The notes beneath the pieces were generated by a model. That model did not search any database, was not told where the DNA came from, and saw nothing but the letters and a program-made list of their open reading frames with translations. 64,000 nt of DNA from Rothia halotolerans (lineage in GTDB: Bacteria; Actinomycetota; Actinomycetes; Actinomycetales; Micrococcaceae). The stretch spans positions 62,001 through 126,000 of the forward strand of contig NZ_NOIU01000005.1 in the NCBI RefSeq assembly GCF_004136635.1. Reading direction: 5' to 3'. Position numbers and translations under genes: made by a program. Positions 17,000 through 24,712 of this stretch are shown in pieces; position 1 is the first letter of the stretch, and every line of letters begins with the position of its first letter.

Positions 17000-17344
17000 T
17001 CAGCCTCCCCGTCGGTCCAGGCGCTCCAGGGCTTGGAGGTATACCGAGAGGGCCTCCCGCTCGCCGCCGGCGACCGCCTCCAGAGCCACGGCCTCGATCT
17101 CATCGGGGGTGTAGCGGTAGACGAGACGGTAGCGGGGTTTCCGGTGCGGATTCGGGTCGAAGTAGAGCTTGTAGCAGTCCGAGAGGTCCCCGGTGGTGGG
17201 GTGGTCGTCCAGGCGCTCCCCTCGGATCCTGCCGTCGCGGATGAACACGAGGCGCTCCAGGGCCATGAGGGCGATCTGCCGGGGCAGAGCATGGACGTCT
17301 TGGTCGAAGCCGGGGAGTTTGATCAGCTTCAGCTTCCGCGTCAT
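17000..17344 (-). CDS. RelE/ParE-superfamily toxin
   Basis: This 114-residue basic protein looks like a RelE-type toxin: TRKLKLIKLPGFDQDVHALP at the N-terminus, a predicted helix pair, then strands ending in RYRLVYRYTPDEIEAVALEAV, the RxRLVYR...IEVLAV pattern of RelE/ParE/HigB folds. Such proteins cleave mRNA at the ribosome or poison gyrase. The ATG at 17344 overlaps the antitoxin stop by one base (TGATG), so translation is coupled; a GTG at 17347 is an alternative. The antitoxin comes first in the operon, as usual for RelBE/Phd modules. Which target it has cannot be told. Confidence 0.75.
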   Translation of the reverse strand: MTRKLKLIKLPGFDQDVHALPRQIALMALERLVFIRDGRIRGERLDDHPTTGDLSDCYKLYFDPNPHRKPRYRLVYRYTPDEIEAVALEAVAGGEREALSVYLQALERLDRRGG

Positions 17345-17634
17345 CACTCAAAATCAGCGGGGTCCAGGCCCAGGGCCGCGGCGGTCTCGGACAGCGGGGC
17401 GGCCCCGCCCGCCTCGATGCGGGGGCGGATCGTCTCCGCGATGGCCAGGTTCTCCATCAGGGGGACGAGGGCCTGGAAGGTCTCGAAGGGGATCATCACG
17501 GCCTCGGGCTTGCGCTGCGCACCGAAGACCAGGGGCTCAGCGGCGATGCCTTCGCTGCGGAAGCGGGAGAGCGTGTCGCCCAGGGTCTCGCGGGCTTCCC
17601 GGCTGGTGCGGATGCGGTGTTCAAGAGCGGCCAT
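17344..17634 (-). CDS. Phd/YefM-like antitoxin
   Basis: This 96-residue acidic protein lies directly upstream of, and overlaps by one base, the toxin gene. The segment EAVMIPFETFQALVPLME matches the Phd/YefM antitoxin core (P-A-V-L-V-P-x-E-x-Y-E-x-L). Its N-terminal part (EHRIRTSREARETLGDTLSRF) would be the DNA-binding domain and its C-terminal half, ending DPADFE, the toxin-wrapping tail. The ATG at 17634 is six bases after a -10-like TACACT, so the mRNA may be leaderless. A GTGTAC-rich operator lies just upstream. Confidence 0.75.
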   Translation of the reverse strand: MAALEHRIRTSREARETLGDTLSRFRSEGIAAEPLVFGAQRKPEAVMIPFETFQALVPLMENLAIAETIRPRIEAGGAAPLSETAAALGLDPADFE

Positions 17635-17640
17635 ACAATC

Positions 17641-17683
17641 AGTGTACCCGATGGAGTACACGTACGTGTACACCTTTGTGTAC
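17641..17683 (-). promoter_or_regulatory. Promoter/operator of the toxin-antitoxin pair
   Basis: A perfect 16-bp palindrome GTACACGTACGTGTAC (17656-17671) is flanked by further GTGTAC half-sites at 17643-17648 and 17678-17683. On the minus strand TACACT (17646-17641) serves as the -10, ending six bases before the antitoxin ATG. The palindrome covers the -35/spacer region, the normal place for autorepression by an antitoxin or toxin-antitoxin complex. Confidence 0.75.
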
Positions 17684-17875
17684 CGCATGGGTATGGGTGG
17701 GACTCTGCCGGACGGGGTGCGGGGTGTGGCGCAGGAAGCGAGGCGGCCCCTTCGCCGGGTCTCGAATGCCACGGGCGCGCTCATGATGGCCTCGTTCTCC
17801 ACGGGGCCATCCGTTCCGGTCTGCTCGAGCGCTGACACGCGCCTCGGGGCGCTTCGCGCCGGGGAGGAGCTGAAA

Positions 17876-17906
17876 TTTTCGGAAGGATGGCTCCGAAAAC
17901 GCCTAG
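17876..17906 (+). repeat. Palindromic element copy 5
   Basis: TTTTCGGAAGGATGGCTCCG followed by AAAACGCCTAG; the sequence differs from copy 4 at four positions in the centre but keeps the same 3' flank ACGCCTAG. Copies 3 (outward-facing, left) and 5 (outward-facing, right) enclose the toxin-antitoxin pair. Confidence 0.75.
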
Positions 17907-17981
17907 TTCGGGGATGTCCTGACCTCGGCCATCCGCGATCGCACGTCCGCCCCACCCCGCCCCGGCCCTCGGCGTCGTCCG

Positions 17982-19175
17982 CTAGAACAGTCGCTGGCTC
18001 GCGATCCGCGCGCCCTCCGCGAGGGAGGCGAGCTTGGCCTCCGCGATCTGCGGGTGGATGCGCCCGCCCAGCCCGCAGTCGGTCGAGGCGACGACGTTCT
18101 CGCGCCCCACCACCGAGGCATACTGCTCGATGCGCTGGGCCACCAGCTCCGGGTGCTCGACGACGTTGGTCGAGTGCGAGACCACGCCGGGGAGGATCAG
18201 CTTGCCCTCGGGCAGGTCCACGTCCTCCCAGGCCTTCCATTCGTGGGCGTGCCGGGCGTTGGCGGCCTCGAAGCTGTACGCCCCGGCGTTGATCGTGAAC
18301 AGCGAGTCGATGAGGTGCCGGATCTCGATGTCGGTGGTGTGCGGGCCGTGCCAGGAGCCCCAGCACAGGTGGAAGCGGACCTGCTCCTCCGGGATGCCGC
18401 GCAGGGCGTAGTTGGCGGCCTCGATCGCCAGGTCGTTGAAGCGCAGGTACTCCTCGACCGTGGGCTCGGGGTTGAGCTGGTCCCACGCCTCCGCGATGGA
18501 GGGGTCGTCCAGCTGCACGATCAGCCCGGCGTCGGTGATGGCCTTGTACTCCTCGTGGAGGACGTCCGCCCAGGCGTAGATGAACTCCTCATCGGTCTTG
18601 TAGTGGCGGTTGCCGATCCGGGAGGCCGAGCCGGGGGAGAGCGCTGCGACGAAGGCCTCCGAGGCGCCCCGGTGCTCGACGGCGTCGCGGAGGTTGCGGA
18701 TGTCCGCCGCCACGGCGTCGCCGCCCTCGTAGGTCAGCGGGCCGGTGGCGATGGGGAACTCGCTTGAGGGGTCGTTGCCCAGCTCCAGCTCGGCGTAGAA
18801 GTCGGAGAAGCGGTTCCAGTCCCGGCGCACCGCGAAGCTGTTGTACCGGCCGTTGCCCGGGGACCTGAGGATCTCCTCGAAGGTCACGCCGTCGACGACG
18901 TCGAGCCCGCCGGTCCGGGCGAAGGAGTAGTGCCACCACGCGCCGTAGTCCACGGAGCCCGCCATCGCGTGGCCGTACTCGCCGTCGTTGACGGTGTCGA
19001 TGCCGAGCTCGACCTGCTTCCCTACGATCTCGTCCACCGAGCGGGAGAGGACCGTCTGGAAGTCCTCCTCGCTCAGCGAGCCCTCCCGGCGGGCGGCGTT
19101 GGCCTCGCGCAGGGCGTCGGGGCGCGGGAGCGAGCCGACGTGGGTGGTGCGGATGCGGTCCGAGCTGCTGAGCAT
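17982..19175 (-). CDS. Cobalamin-independent methionine synthase (MetE)-like protein
   Basis: The 397-residue single-domain protein matches the C-terminal catalytic half of MetE. It begins RTTHVGSLPRPD, the motif that opens MetE catalytic barrels, and has the zinc-site residues in FHLCWGSWHGPH (His-x-Cys, near residue 268) and STDCGLGGR (second Cys, near 364). Short MetE-like proteins of this type transfer methyl groups to homocysteine from donors other than polyglutamyl-folate in some species, so the donor here is open. The ATG at 19175 follows AGGAGGAG. The leader carries a T-box-like motif, so amino-acid control is possible. The gene is divergent from ilvD. Confidence 0.85.
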   Translation of the reverse strand: MLSSSDRIRTTHVGSLPRPDALREANAARREGSLSEEDFQTVLSRSVDEIVGKQVELGIDTVNDGEYGHAMAGSVDYGAWWHYSFARTGGLDVVDGVTFEEILRSPGNGRYNSFAVRRDWNRFSDFYAELELGNDPSSEFPIATGPLTYEGGDAVAADIRNLRDAVEHRGASEAFVAALSPGSASRIGNRHYKTDEEFIYAWADVLHEEYKAITDAGLIVQLDDPSIAEAWDQLNPEPTVEEYLRFNDLAIEAANYALRGIPEEQVRFHLCWGSWHGPHTTDIEIRHLIDSLFTINAGAYSFEAANARHAHEWKAWEDVDLPEGKLILPGVVSHSTNVVEHPELVAQRIEQYASVVGRENVVASTDCGLGGRIHPQIAEAKLASLAEGARIASQRLF

Positions 19176-19330
19176 GTCTCCTCCTGGGTCTGCCGCGGGC
19201 GGGCGCTCATGCCCGGCCGCCGCGCGCGTTGCGGTGCCACCCCAGCTTGGCCCGTGCCGCGCTCCCGCACCAGCCGGGACGGGCGTGCCCGAGGATGTGA
19301 CGGTGTTGCGCCCCGATCGGGAAATGTGAA
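19176..19330 (-). promoter_or_regulatory. Candidate T-box leader of the MetE-like gene
   Basis: On the minus strand, 56-68 bases upstream of the ATG, the leader contains GGGGTGGCACCGC (plus coordinates 19231-19243), a near match to the universal T-box sequence AGGGUGGNACCGCG that binds the tRNA 3' end. It is followed by a GC-rich hairpin-forming stretch and then AGGAGGAG. A specifier loop and full Stem I were not traced by eye. The pairing base after UGG is C, which would select a tRNA with discriminator G, not the A usual for tRNA-Met, so the cognate tRNA is unclear. Confidence 0.42.
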
Positions 19331-19365
19331 GCGCGGGCGCGAGGGGCGTCGCCGGAGGGGCCGAC

Positions 19366-19405
19366 GCCGTCCCACTATCTAAGCAGCCGTCCCACCATCC
19401 AAGAT
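19366..19405 (+). repeat. Two direct repeats upstream of ilvD
   Basis: GCCGTCCCACTATCTAAG (19366-19383) and GCCGTCCCACCATCCAAG (19386-19403) differ at two positions and are spaced 20 bases apart, two helical turns. They lie 80-115 bases before the ilvD start, and are a candidate binding site for a regulator of ilvD or of the divergent gene. Confidence 0.6.
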
Positions 19406-19481
19406 GTGAGGACGTGAGTACGGGCCGCTCCCGGCGCGGGAGTAACCTGCTCTAAGGCCTGACATACACGAGGAGGAGCAC

Positions 19482-21323
19482 ATGCCCGAGCTGCGCTCGA
19501 GAACATCCACATCCGGACGCAACATGGCCGGGGCCCGCGCCCTGTGGCGCGCGACCGGCATGAAGAGCGAAGACTTCGGCAAGCCCATCGTCGCCATCGC
19601 GAACTCCTTCACCCAGTTCGTCCCGGGCCACGTGCACCTGAAGAACATGGGGTCGCTGGTGGCCGGCGCGATCGAGGAGGCCGGCGGCGTCGCCAAGGAG
19701 TTCAACACGATCGCCGTGGACGACGGCATCGCGATGGGCCACGACGGCATGCTCTACTCGCTGCCCTCCCGCGACATCATCGCCGACTCCGTGGAGTACA
19801 TGGTCAACGCGCACCGCGCCGACGCCCTGGTGTGCATCTCCAACTGCGACAAGATCACCCCCGGCATGCTCATGGCCGCGATGCGCCTGAACATCCCGGT
19901 CGTCTTCGTCTCCGGCGGGCCGATGGAGTCCGGCAACGCGGTGGAGGGCGTCATCGAGCACCGGCTGGACCTGGTGGACGCCATGTCCTACGCCGTCAAC
20001 GAGGACGTCACCGACGACCAGCTCGCCCAGATCGAGGAGAACGCCTGTCCCACCTGCGGCTCCTGCTCGGGCATGTTCACCGCCAACTCGATGAACTGCC
20101 TGACCGAGGCGCTGGGCCTCTCGCTGCCGGGCAACGGCACGACGCTGGCGACCCAGATCGCCCGCAAGGAGCTGTTCCTCAAGGCCGGGCGCACCGTCGT
20201 CGAGCTGGCGAGGAAGTACTACGAGGAGGACGACGAGTCCGTCCTTCCGCGCAGCATCGGCAACAAGAACGCGTTCGGCAACGCGATGGCGCTCGACGTC
20301 GCGATGGGCGGCTCCACCAACACGGTGCTGCACATCCTGGCCGCGGCCCAGGAGGCCGAGGTCGACTTCACGCTCAAGGACATCGACAGGATCTCCCGGT
20401 ACGTGCCCTGCCTGACCAAGGTCGCGCCGAACTCGACGCGCTTCCACATCGAGCACGTGCACAAGGCCGGCGGCATCCCCGCGATCCTCGGCGAGCTGGA
20501 CCGCGCCGGGCTGTTCAACCACGATGGCGTGCGCACCGTGCACGCCGAGTCGGTGGACGCCTGGCTCGACGAGTGGGACATCCGCCGGGAGACCGCGAGC
20601 GAGCGGGCCCGCGAGCTGTTCCTCGCCGCCCCCGGCGGGGTGCGCACCACGCAGGCGTTCTCCACGGCCAACAAGTTCGACTCCCACGACACCGATCCCG
20701 AGGACGGCTGCATCCGCTCGGTCGAGAACGCCTACACCAAGGACGGCGGCCTGGCGATCCTGTTCGGCAACATCGCCGAGGACGGCGCGGTCATCAAGAC
20801 CGCCGGCATCGACGAGTCGCTGTTCCACTTCACGGGCAAGGCCTTCGTGGTGGAGTCCCAGGACGAGGCGGTCTTCGAGATCCTCTCCAAGCACGTGACC
20901 CCCGGGGACATCGTGGTGATCCAGTACGAGGGGCCCAAGGGCGGGCCGGGCATGCAGGAGATGCTGTACCCGACGTCGTACCTGAAGGGACTCGGCCTGG
21001 GCAAGGACTGCGCCCTGATCACCGACGGACGGTTCTCCGGCGGCACCTCGGGGCTCTCGATCGGCCACATCTCGCCAGAGGCCGCATCCGGCGGCGCGGT
21101 CGGGCTGATCGAGCACGGCGACGAGATCGAGATCGACGTCGCCAACCGCCTGCTGCGCGTCAACGTCTCCGACGAGGAGCTCGCCGCGCGCCGCGAGGCC
21201 CGCGGCCCGCTGCCCTGGAAGCCGACCAAGCCGCGCGAGCGCGAGGTCTCCCGGGCTCTGCGCGCCTACGCCTCGATGGTCACCAGCGCCGACAAGGGCG
21301 CGGTCCGCGTGGTCCCCGAGTAG
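19482..21323 (+). CDS. ilvD: Dihydroxy-acid dehydratase
   Basis: This enzyme dehydrates 2,3-dihydroxy-isovalerate and 2,3-dihydroxy-3-methylvalerate to the keto acids that give valine, leucine and isoleucine. The 613-residue length is typical. Iron-sulfur cluster ligands are intact in [11 protein letters not shown] (near residue 125) and [18 protein letters not shown] (near 189-206), and the late segment [20 protein letters not shown] is the Mg/substrate site. The three Cys pattern suits a [2Fe-2S] or [4Fe-4S] form. GAGGAGGAG precedes the ATG. The flavoprotein gene follows after eight bases, so the two share a transcript. Confidence 0.96.
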   Translation: MPELRSRTSTSGRNMAGARALWRATGMKSEDFGKPIVAIANSFTQFVPGHVHLKNMGSLVAGAIEEAGGVAKEFNTIAVDDGIAMGHDGMLYSLPSRDIIADSVEYMVNAHRADALVCISNCDKITPGMLMAAMRLNIPVVFVSGGPMESGNAVEGVIEHRLDLVDAMSYAVNEDVTDDQLAQIEENACPTCGSCSGMFTANSMNCLTEALGLSLPGNGTTLATQIARKELFLKAGRTVVELARKYYEEDDESVLPRSIGNKNAFGNAMALDVAMGGSTNTVLHILAAAQEAEVDFTLKDIDRISRYVPCLTKVAPNSTRFHIEHVHKAGGIPAILGELDRAGLFNHDGVRTVHAESVDAWLDEWDIRRETASERARELFLAAPGGVRTTQAFSTANKFDSHDTDPEDGCIRSVENAYTKDGGLAILFGNIAEDGAVIKTAGIDESLFHFTGKAFVVESQDEAVFEILSKHVTPGDIVVIQYEGPKGGPGMQEMLYPTSYLKGLGLGKDCALITDGRFSGGTSGLSIGHISPEAASGGAVGLIEHGDEIEIDVANRLLRVNVSDEELAARREARGPLPWKPTKPREREVSRALRAYASMVTSADKGAVRVVPE

Positions 21324-21331
21324 GCGACGGG

Positions 21332-22714
21332 ATGGCGGACGACGACGCCGGGGCCGCGGGCGGCGGCGGTGCGTCCCGGGCCGCGCGCGGCGCCGCGTCC
21401 GCTGATGCCTCTGCCGCGGGCGCCGCGCCCGTCCGGGAGGCCGCCGACGTCGTGATCGTCGGCGCCGGGCTGACCGGCGCGGCCGCGGCCTGGCGGCTGG
21501 CCCAGGCCGGGCGGGACGTGCTCGTGCTCGAGCGGGACGTGCCCGCCGGGCGCCTCGGCTCCTCGCACGGCTCGGCCCGCATCCTCCGCTACGGCTACGC
21601 CGACGGCTTCTACACCTCCCTGCTCCGCCGCGCCGAGGGCGGCTGGCGCGAGCTCGAGCGTGCCTCGGGCCGCCGGCTGGTCACCCGCACCGGCTGCGTG
21701 GACTTCGGCCCCGAGCGCCGGATCGCGCCGGTGGCCCGCGCCTTCGCCGCGGAGGGACTGGAGCACGAGGTGCTGGCCCCTCAGGAGGCGGCCGCCCGCT
21801 GGCCGGGCATCTCCTTCGACTCCGCCGCGCTCTTCCAGCCCGACGCCGGGGTCCTCGACGCCGAGGGCACGGTCGCCGCCCTGCTGGACGCCGCCCGCTC
21901 CCTCGGCGCGCGGGTCCTCACCGGCTGGGAGGCGGCCTCGGTCCGCGAGCGGGCCGCCGGCTACGAGGTGCTCGCCCGGGACGGCCGCCGGGCCGAGGCG
22001 GGCCGGGTCGTGGTGGCGGCCGGCGGATGGCTGCCGGGACTGCTGCGCGAGCTTCCCCTCGCGGACGGGTGCCTCGAACGGCTCCCGCCCCTGCGGGTGA
22101 TGCAGGAGTCCGCCTTCCACTTCCCCTACCGGGAGCCGGGCGCGACGCCGGCCGGCCTGCCGGGCCCTCCGGCAGCCCCGCCGGGTGGGGCCATCTCGGG
22201 CGCAGCCCCCTCGGACGCGGCTGCCTCGGAGGCGGACGCGCCCGACGAGGCCGCCGTCTGGCCCACCTTCATCCACATGGGCTCGGGACTGCCGGTCTAC
22301 GGGCTGCCCGGCGGGCGGGACGCGGGGCACCGGGGGCAGAAGGTCGCCCGGTTCAACGCCGGCAGGCCCCTGGCCGACGCCTCCGAGCAGGACCTGGCCG
22401 TCACGCAGGGGCAGCGCCGCGACGTCGTCGACTTCGTCCGGGAGCGGATGCCGGGGCTCGTGCCGGAGCCCTACGCGGAGACCACCTGCCTGTTCACCAA
22501 CACGCCCAACGAGGACTTCGTGCTGGACCGGTGGGGCGGCGTCGTGATCGCCTCGCCGTGCTCGGGGCACGGGGGCAAGTTCGCCCCGCTGCTCGGCGAG
22601 CTCATCCGGGACCTCGCCCTGCCCGAGGAGCCGGCGCGGGGCCTCGCCGCGGTGCCGGAGCGGTTCCAGCCGTGGCACGGGTCCCTGCTGGAGCACGACG
22701 GCGGGGTCTCCTAG
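21332..22714 (+). CDS. FAD-dependent amine oxidase (sarcosine oxidase / MTOX-like)
   Basis: The 460-residue protein starts with a 35-residue Ala/Gly-rich extension, then DVVIVGAGLTGAAAAWRLAQ (FAD Rossmann motif, near residue 40-55) and GSSHGSARILRYGY, the signature of monomeric sarcosine oxidase and N-methyltryptophan oxidase. The covalent-flavin Cys is present in ASPCSGHGGKFAP (near residue 409). It would oxidise an N-methyl amino acid to give hydrogen peroxide and formaldehyde; the substrate is unknown. A second Ala/Pro-rich insert lies near residues 275-310. The ATG is eight bases after ilvD. Two amino-acid permeases follow, suggesting use of imported amino acids. Confidence 0.85.
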   Translation: MADDDAGAAGGGGASRAARGAASADASAAGAAPVREAADVVIVGAGLTGAAAAWRLAQAGRDVLVLERDVPAGRLGSSHGSARILRYGYADGFYTSLLRRAEGGWRELERASGRRLVTRTGCVDFGPERRIAPVARAFAAEGLEHEVLAPQEAAARWPGISFDSAALFQPDAGVLDAEGTVAALLDAARSLGARVLTGWEAASVRERAAGYEVLARDGRRAEAGRVVVAAGGWLPGLLRELPLADGCLERLPPLRVMQESAFHFPYREPGATPAGLPGPPAAPPGGAISGAAPSDAAASEADAPDEAAVWPTFIHMGSGLPVYGLPGGRDAGHRGQKVARFNAGRPLADASEQDLAVTQGQRRDVVDFVRERMPGLVPEPYAETTCLFTNTPNEDFVLDRWGGVVIASPCSGHGGKFAPLLGELIRDLALPEEPARGLAAVPERFQPWHGSLLEHDGGVS

Positions 22715-22739
22715 CCCCGCGGTCCGGCCTGTGCCGATG

Positions 22740-22755
22740 TGTTTCCCGTGGAACA
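22740..22755. other. parS-like 16-mer
   Basis: TGTTTCCCGTGGAACA matches the ParB-binding consensus TGTTTCACGTGAAACA at 14 of 16 positions. It is intergenic, 25 bases after the flavoprotein gene. Real parS clusters lie near the replication origin; no origin genes are in this window, so this may be a weak or chance site. Confidence 0.3.
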
Positions 22756-22853
22756 ACTTATGGTGTGTCATGGGTTACATTGTGAGCGGCGGAGGGGGTA
22801 GGCTACGGAGCACCGCGCGTTCCGCGCGAAGGTCGTTGCAGGGAAGGTGACAC

Positions 22854-24542
22854 ATGAGCAGTTCGTCCACCTCGGAGGGGCAGCCGGACCCGGCGGGCCG
22901 CGCCGGAGCGGGACAGGCCGTGGCCGACCCCCAGGACGCCTTCGCCGAGGAGCAGGCGGGCTTCCACAAGAGCCTGAAGCCCCGCCAGATCCAGATGATC
23001 GCGATCGGCGGCTCGATCGGCACCGGCCTCTTCCTCGGTGCCGGCGGACGGCTCGAGAGCGCCGGGCCCGCGCTGTTCGTCGTCTACGCGATCGCCGGCT
23101 TCTTCGGCTATCTGATCCTGCGCCAGCTCGGCGAGCTGGTGGTCCACCGCCCCTCCTCCGGCTCCTTCGTCTCCTACTGCCGCGAGTTCTACGGCGAGCG
23201 CTCGGCCTACTTCACCGGCTGGATGTACTGGCTCAGCTGGGCCGCGACCACCATCGTCGACGCCACCGCCATCGCGATCTACGTGCGCTGGTTCGGGCAG
23301 TACAGCGAGTTCATCGCGAGCATCCCGCAGTGGGTCATCGCGTTCCTCGTCATCGCCGTCGTGGTCGCCATGAACCTGATCTCCGTGAAGGTCTTCGGCG
23401 AGCTGGAGTTCTGGTTCGCGCTGATCAAGGTGCTGGCCCTGGTGGTCTTCATGGTGGTCGGCATCCTCTGCGTCGTCTTCGGCAGCCCCACCGGGGCGGT
23501 GACCGGGATATCGCTGATCACCGACAGCGGCGGGCTCCTGCCCAACGGGCTGCTGCCGGCCCTGGTGGTCTCGCAGGGCGTGATCTTCGCCTATTCGGGC
23601 ATCGAGCTGGTCGGCACCGCCTCCGGCGAGACGGAGAACGCCCAGAAGACCATCCCGCGGGCCATCAACACCGTGATCCTGCGCATCGCGGTCTTCTACG
23701 TCGGATCGATCCTGCTGCTGAGCCTGCTGCTGCCCTACAGCGCCTACTCCGCCGACGAGTCGCCGTTCGTCACCTTCTTCTCCTCGATCGGGGTCGACGC
23801 CGCCGGGCCGATCATGCAGCTGGTGGTCATCACCGCCGCGCTGTCCTCCCTCAACGCGGGGCTCTTCTCCACGGGGCGCGTGATGCACTCGATGGCGATG
23901 AACGGCTCCGCGCCGCGCTTCGCCGGCATCCTGAGCCGCTCCGGCGTGCCGTTCGGCGGGATCCTGCTGACCGCGGTGGTGGCGCTGCTCGGCGTCGTGC
24001 TCAACTACTACGTCCCGGAGCAGGCCTTCGAGATCGTGCTGAACATATCGGCGGTGGGCATCATCGTCGGCTGGGCGGGGATCACCATGCCGCACCTGAA
24101 GTTCGTCGGCCTGGCGCGCCGGGGCGCCTACGAGCGGCCCGGCTACCGGGCGCCGCTAGCTCCGTACACGGACTACCTGACCATGGCCTTCCTGGTGGGC
24201 GTCGTCGTGCTCATTGCCTTCGACTTCCCCGTGGGTACGTACACGCTCGCCTCGATGGTGGTGGTGATCCCGCTGCTGGTCATCGGCTGGTTCGTGGTGC
24301 GGCACCGGGTCCGGGAGATCGCCCGGCAGCGCGAGGGGTACACCGGCGCCTATCCGGTGGTCGTGGAGCCGATCTCGCTGCAGGACTCCCGGCGTGCCCC
24401 GGCCCGCCACGGCGCCAAGGTCTACATCCACGTCCGTGAGGACGAGGGCGAGGAGCACCCGCCGGAGGGCCAGGACGTTGTCCGCGATGACGGCGATGAC
24501 GGCGATGACGGCGGTCGGGACGGCGGCTCCGGCCGCGGCTGA
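22854..24542 (+). CDS. Amino-acid permease (APC superfamily), copy 1
   Basis: The 562-residue protein has the AAT/amino-acid transporter opening HKSLKPRQIQMIAIGGSIGT followed by GLFLGAGGRL, the unwound first helix that binds the amino-acid carboxylate, and about 12 membrane helices up to residue 470. It resembles GABA, asparagine, phenylalanine or proline-type proton symporters. The long hydrophilic C-tail ends in a DDGDDGDDGG run coded by a tandem 9-base repeat (24486-24512). GAAGG precedes the ATG at 22854. A close paralogue follows 170 bases downstream. Confidence 0.9.
   Translation: MSSSSTSEGQPDPAGRAGAGQAVADPQDAFAEEQAGFHKSLKPRQIQMIAIGGSIGTGLFLGAGGRLESAGPALFVVYAIAGFFGYLILRQLGELVVHRPSSGSFVSYCREFYGERSAYFTGWMYWLSWAATTIVDATAIAIYVRWFGQYSEFIASIPQWVIAFLVIAVVVAMNLISVKVFGELEFWFALIKVLALVVFMVVGILCVVFGSPTGAVTGISLITDSGGLLPNGLLPALVVSQGVIFAYSGIELVGTASGETENAQKTIPRAINTVILRIAVFYVGSILLLSLLLPYSAYSADESPFVTFFSSIGVDAAGPIMQLVVITAALSSLNAGLFSTGRVMHSMAMNGSAPRFAGILSRSGVPFGGILLTAVVALLGVVLNYYVPEQAFEIVLNISAVGIIVGWAGITMPHLKFVGLARRGAYERPGYRAPLAPYTDYLTMAFLVGVVVLIAFDFPVGTYTLASMVVVIPLLVIGWFVVRHRVREIARQREGYTGAYPVVVEPISLQDSRRAPARHGAKVYIHVREDEGEEHPPEGQDVVRDDGDDGDDGGRDGGSGRG
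24486..24512 (+). repeat. Tandem 9-base repeat inside permease copy 1
   Basis: Three perfect copies of GATGACGGC code for part of the acidic DDGDDG tail. The unit is a multiple of three, so length changes would keep the frame. Confidence 0.9.
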
Positions 24543-24712
24543 CCCGTTCCGGCCGCGGTCGGCCCGCTCCCTCCGACACGGCCGCGAGGCGGTCTCCCTC
24601 GTCCCGTCCCCGGCCGGCGTCGCCGTAACATGGTGTTCGCATTCGAGGGCTAAGCTTCCTCCGCGTTCCGGGAGATGCCCGGGGCCCTCCTTTCCCAGTG
24701 AGAAGGTTTCCC

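Larger units (their letters stand above)
17635..17981. other. Intergenic region between the antitoxin and the MetE-like gene
   Basis: The region holds the toxin-antitoxin operator, then about 190 bases with no gene I can support (low-complexity translations only), then palindromic element copy 5 at 17876. The MetE-like gene ends at 17982 on the minus strand; no clear terminator was found for it. Confidence 0.55.

Noticed and set aside
19544-21331. Long plus-strand frame running from within ilvD into the flavoprotein gene
   Set aside because: The part overlapping ilvD is a shadow of ilvD in another frame (His/Arg/Gly-rich); the real flavoprotein starts at 21332 after the ilvD stop.
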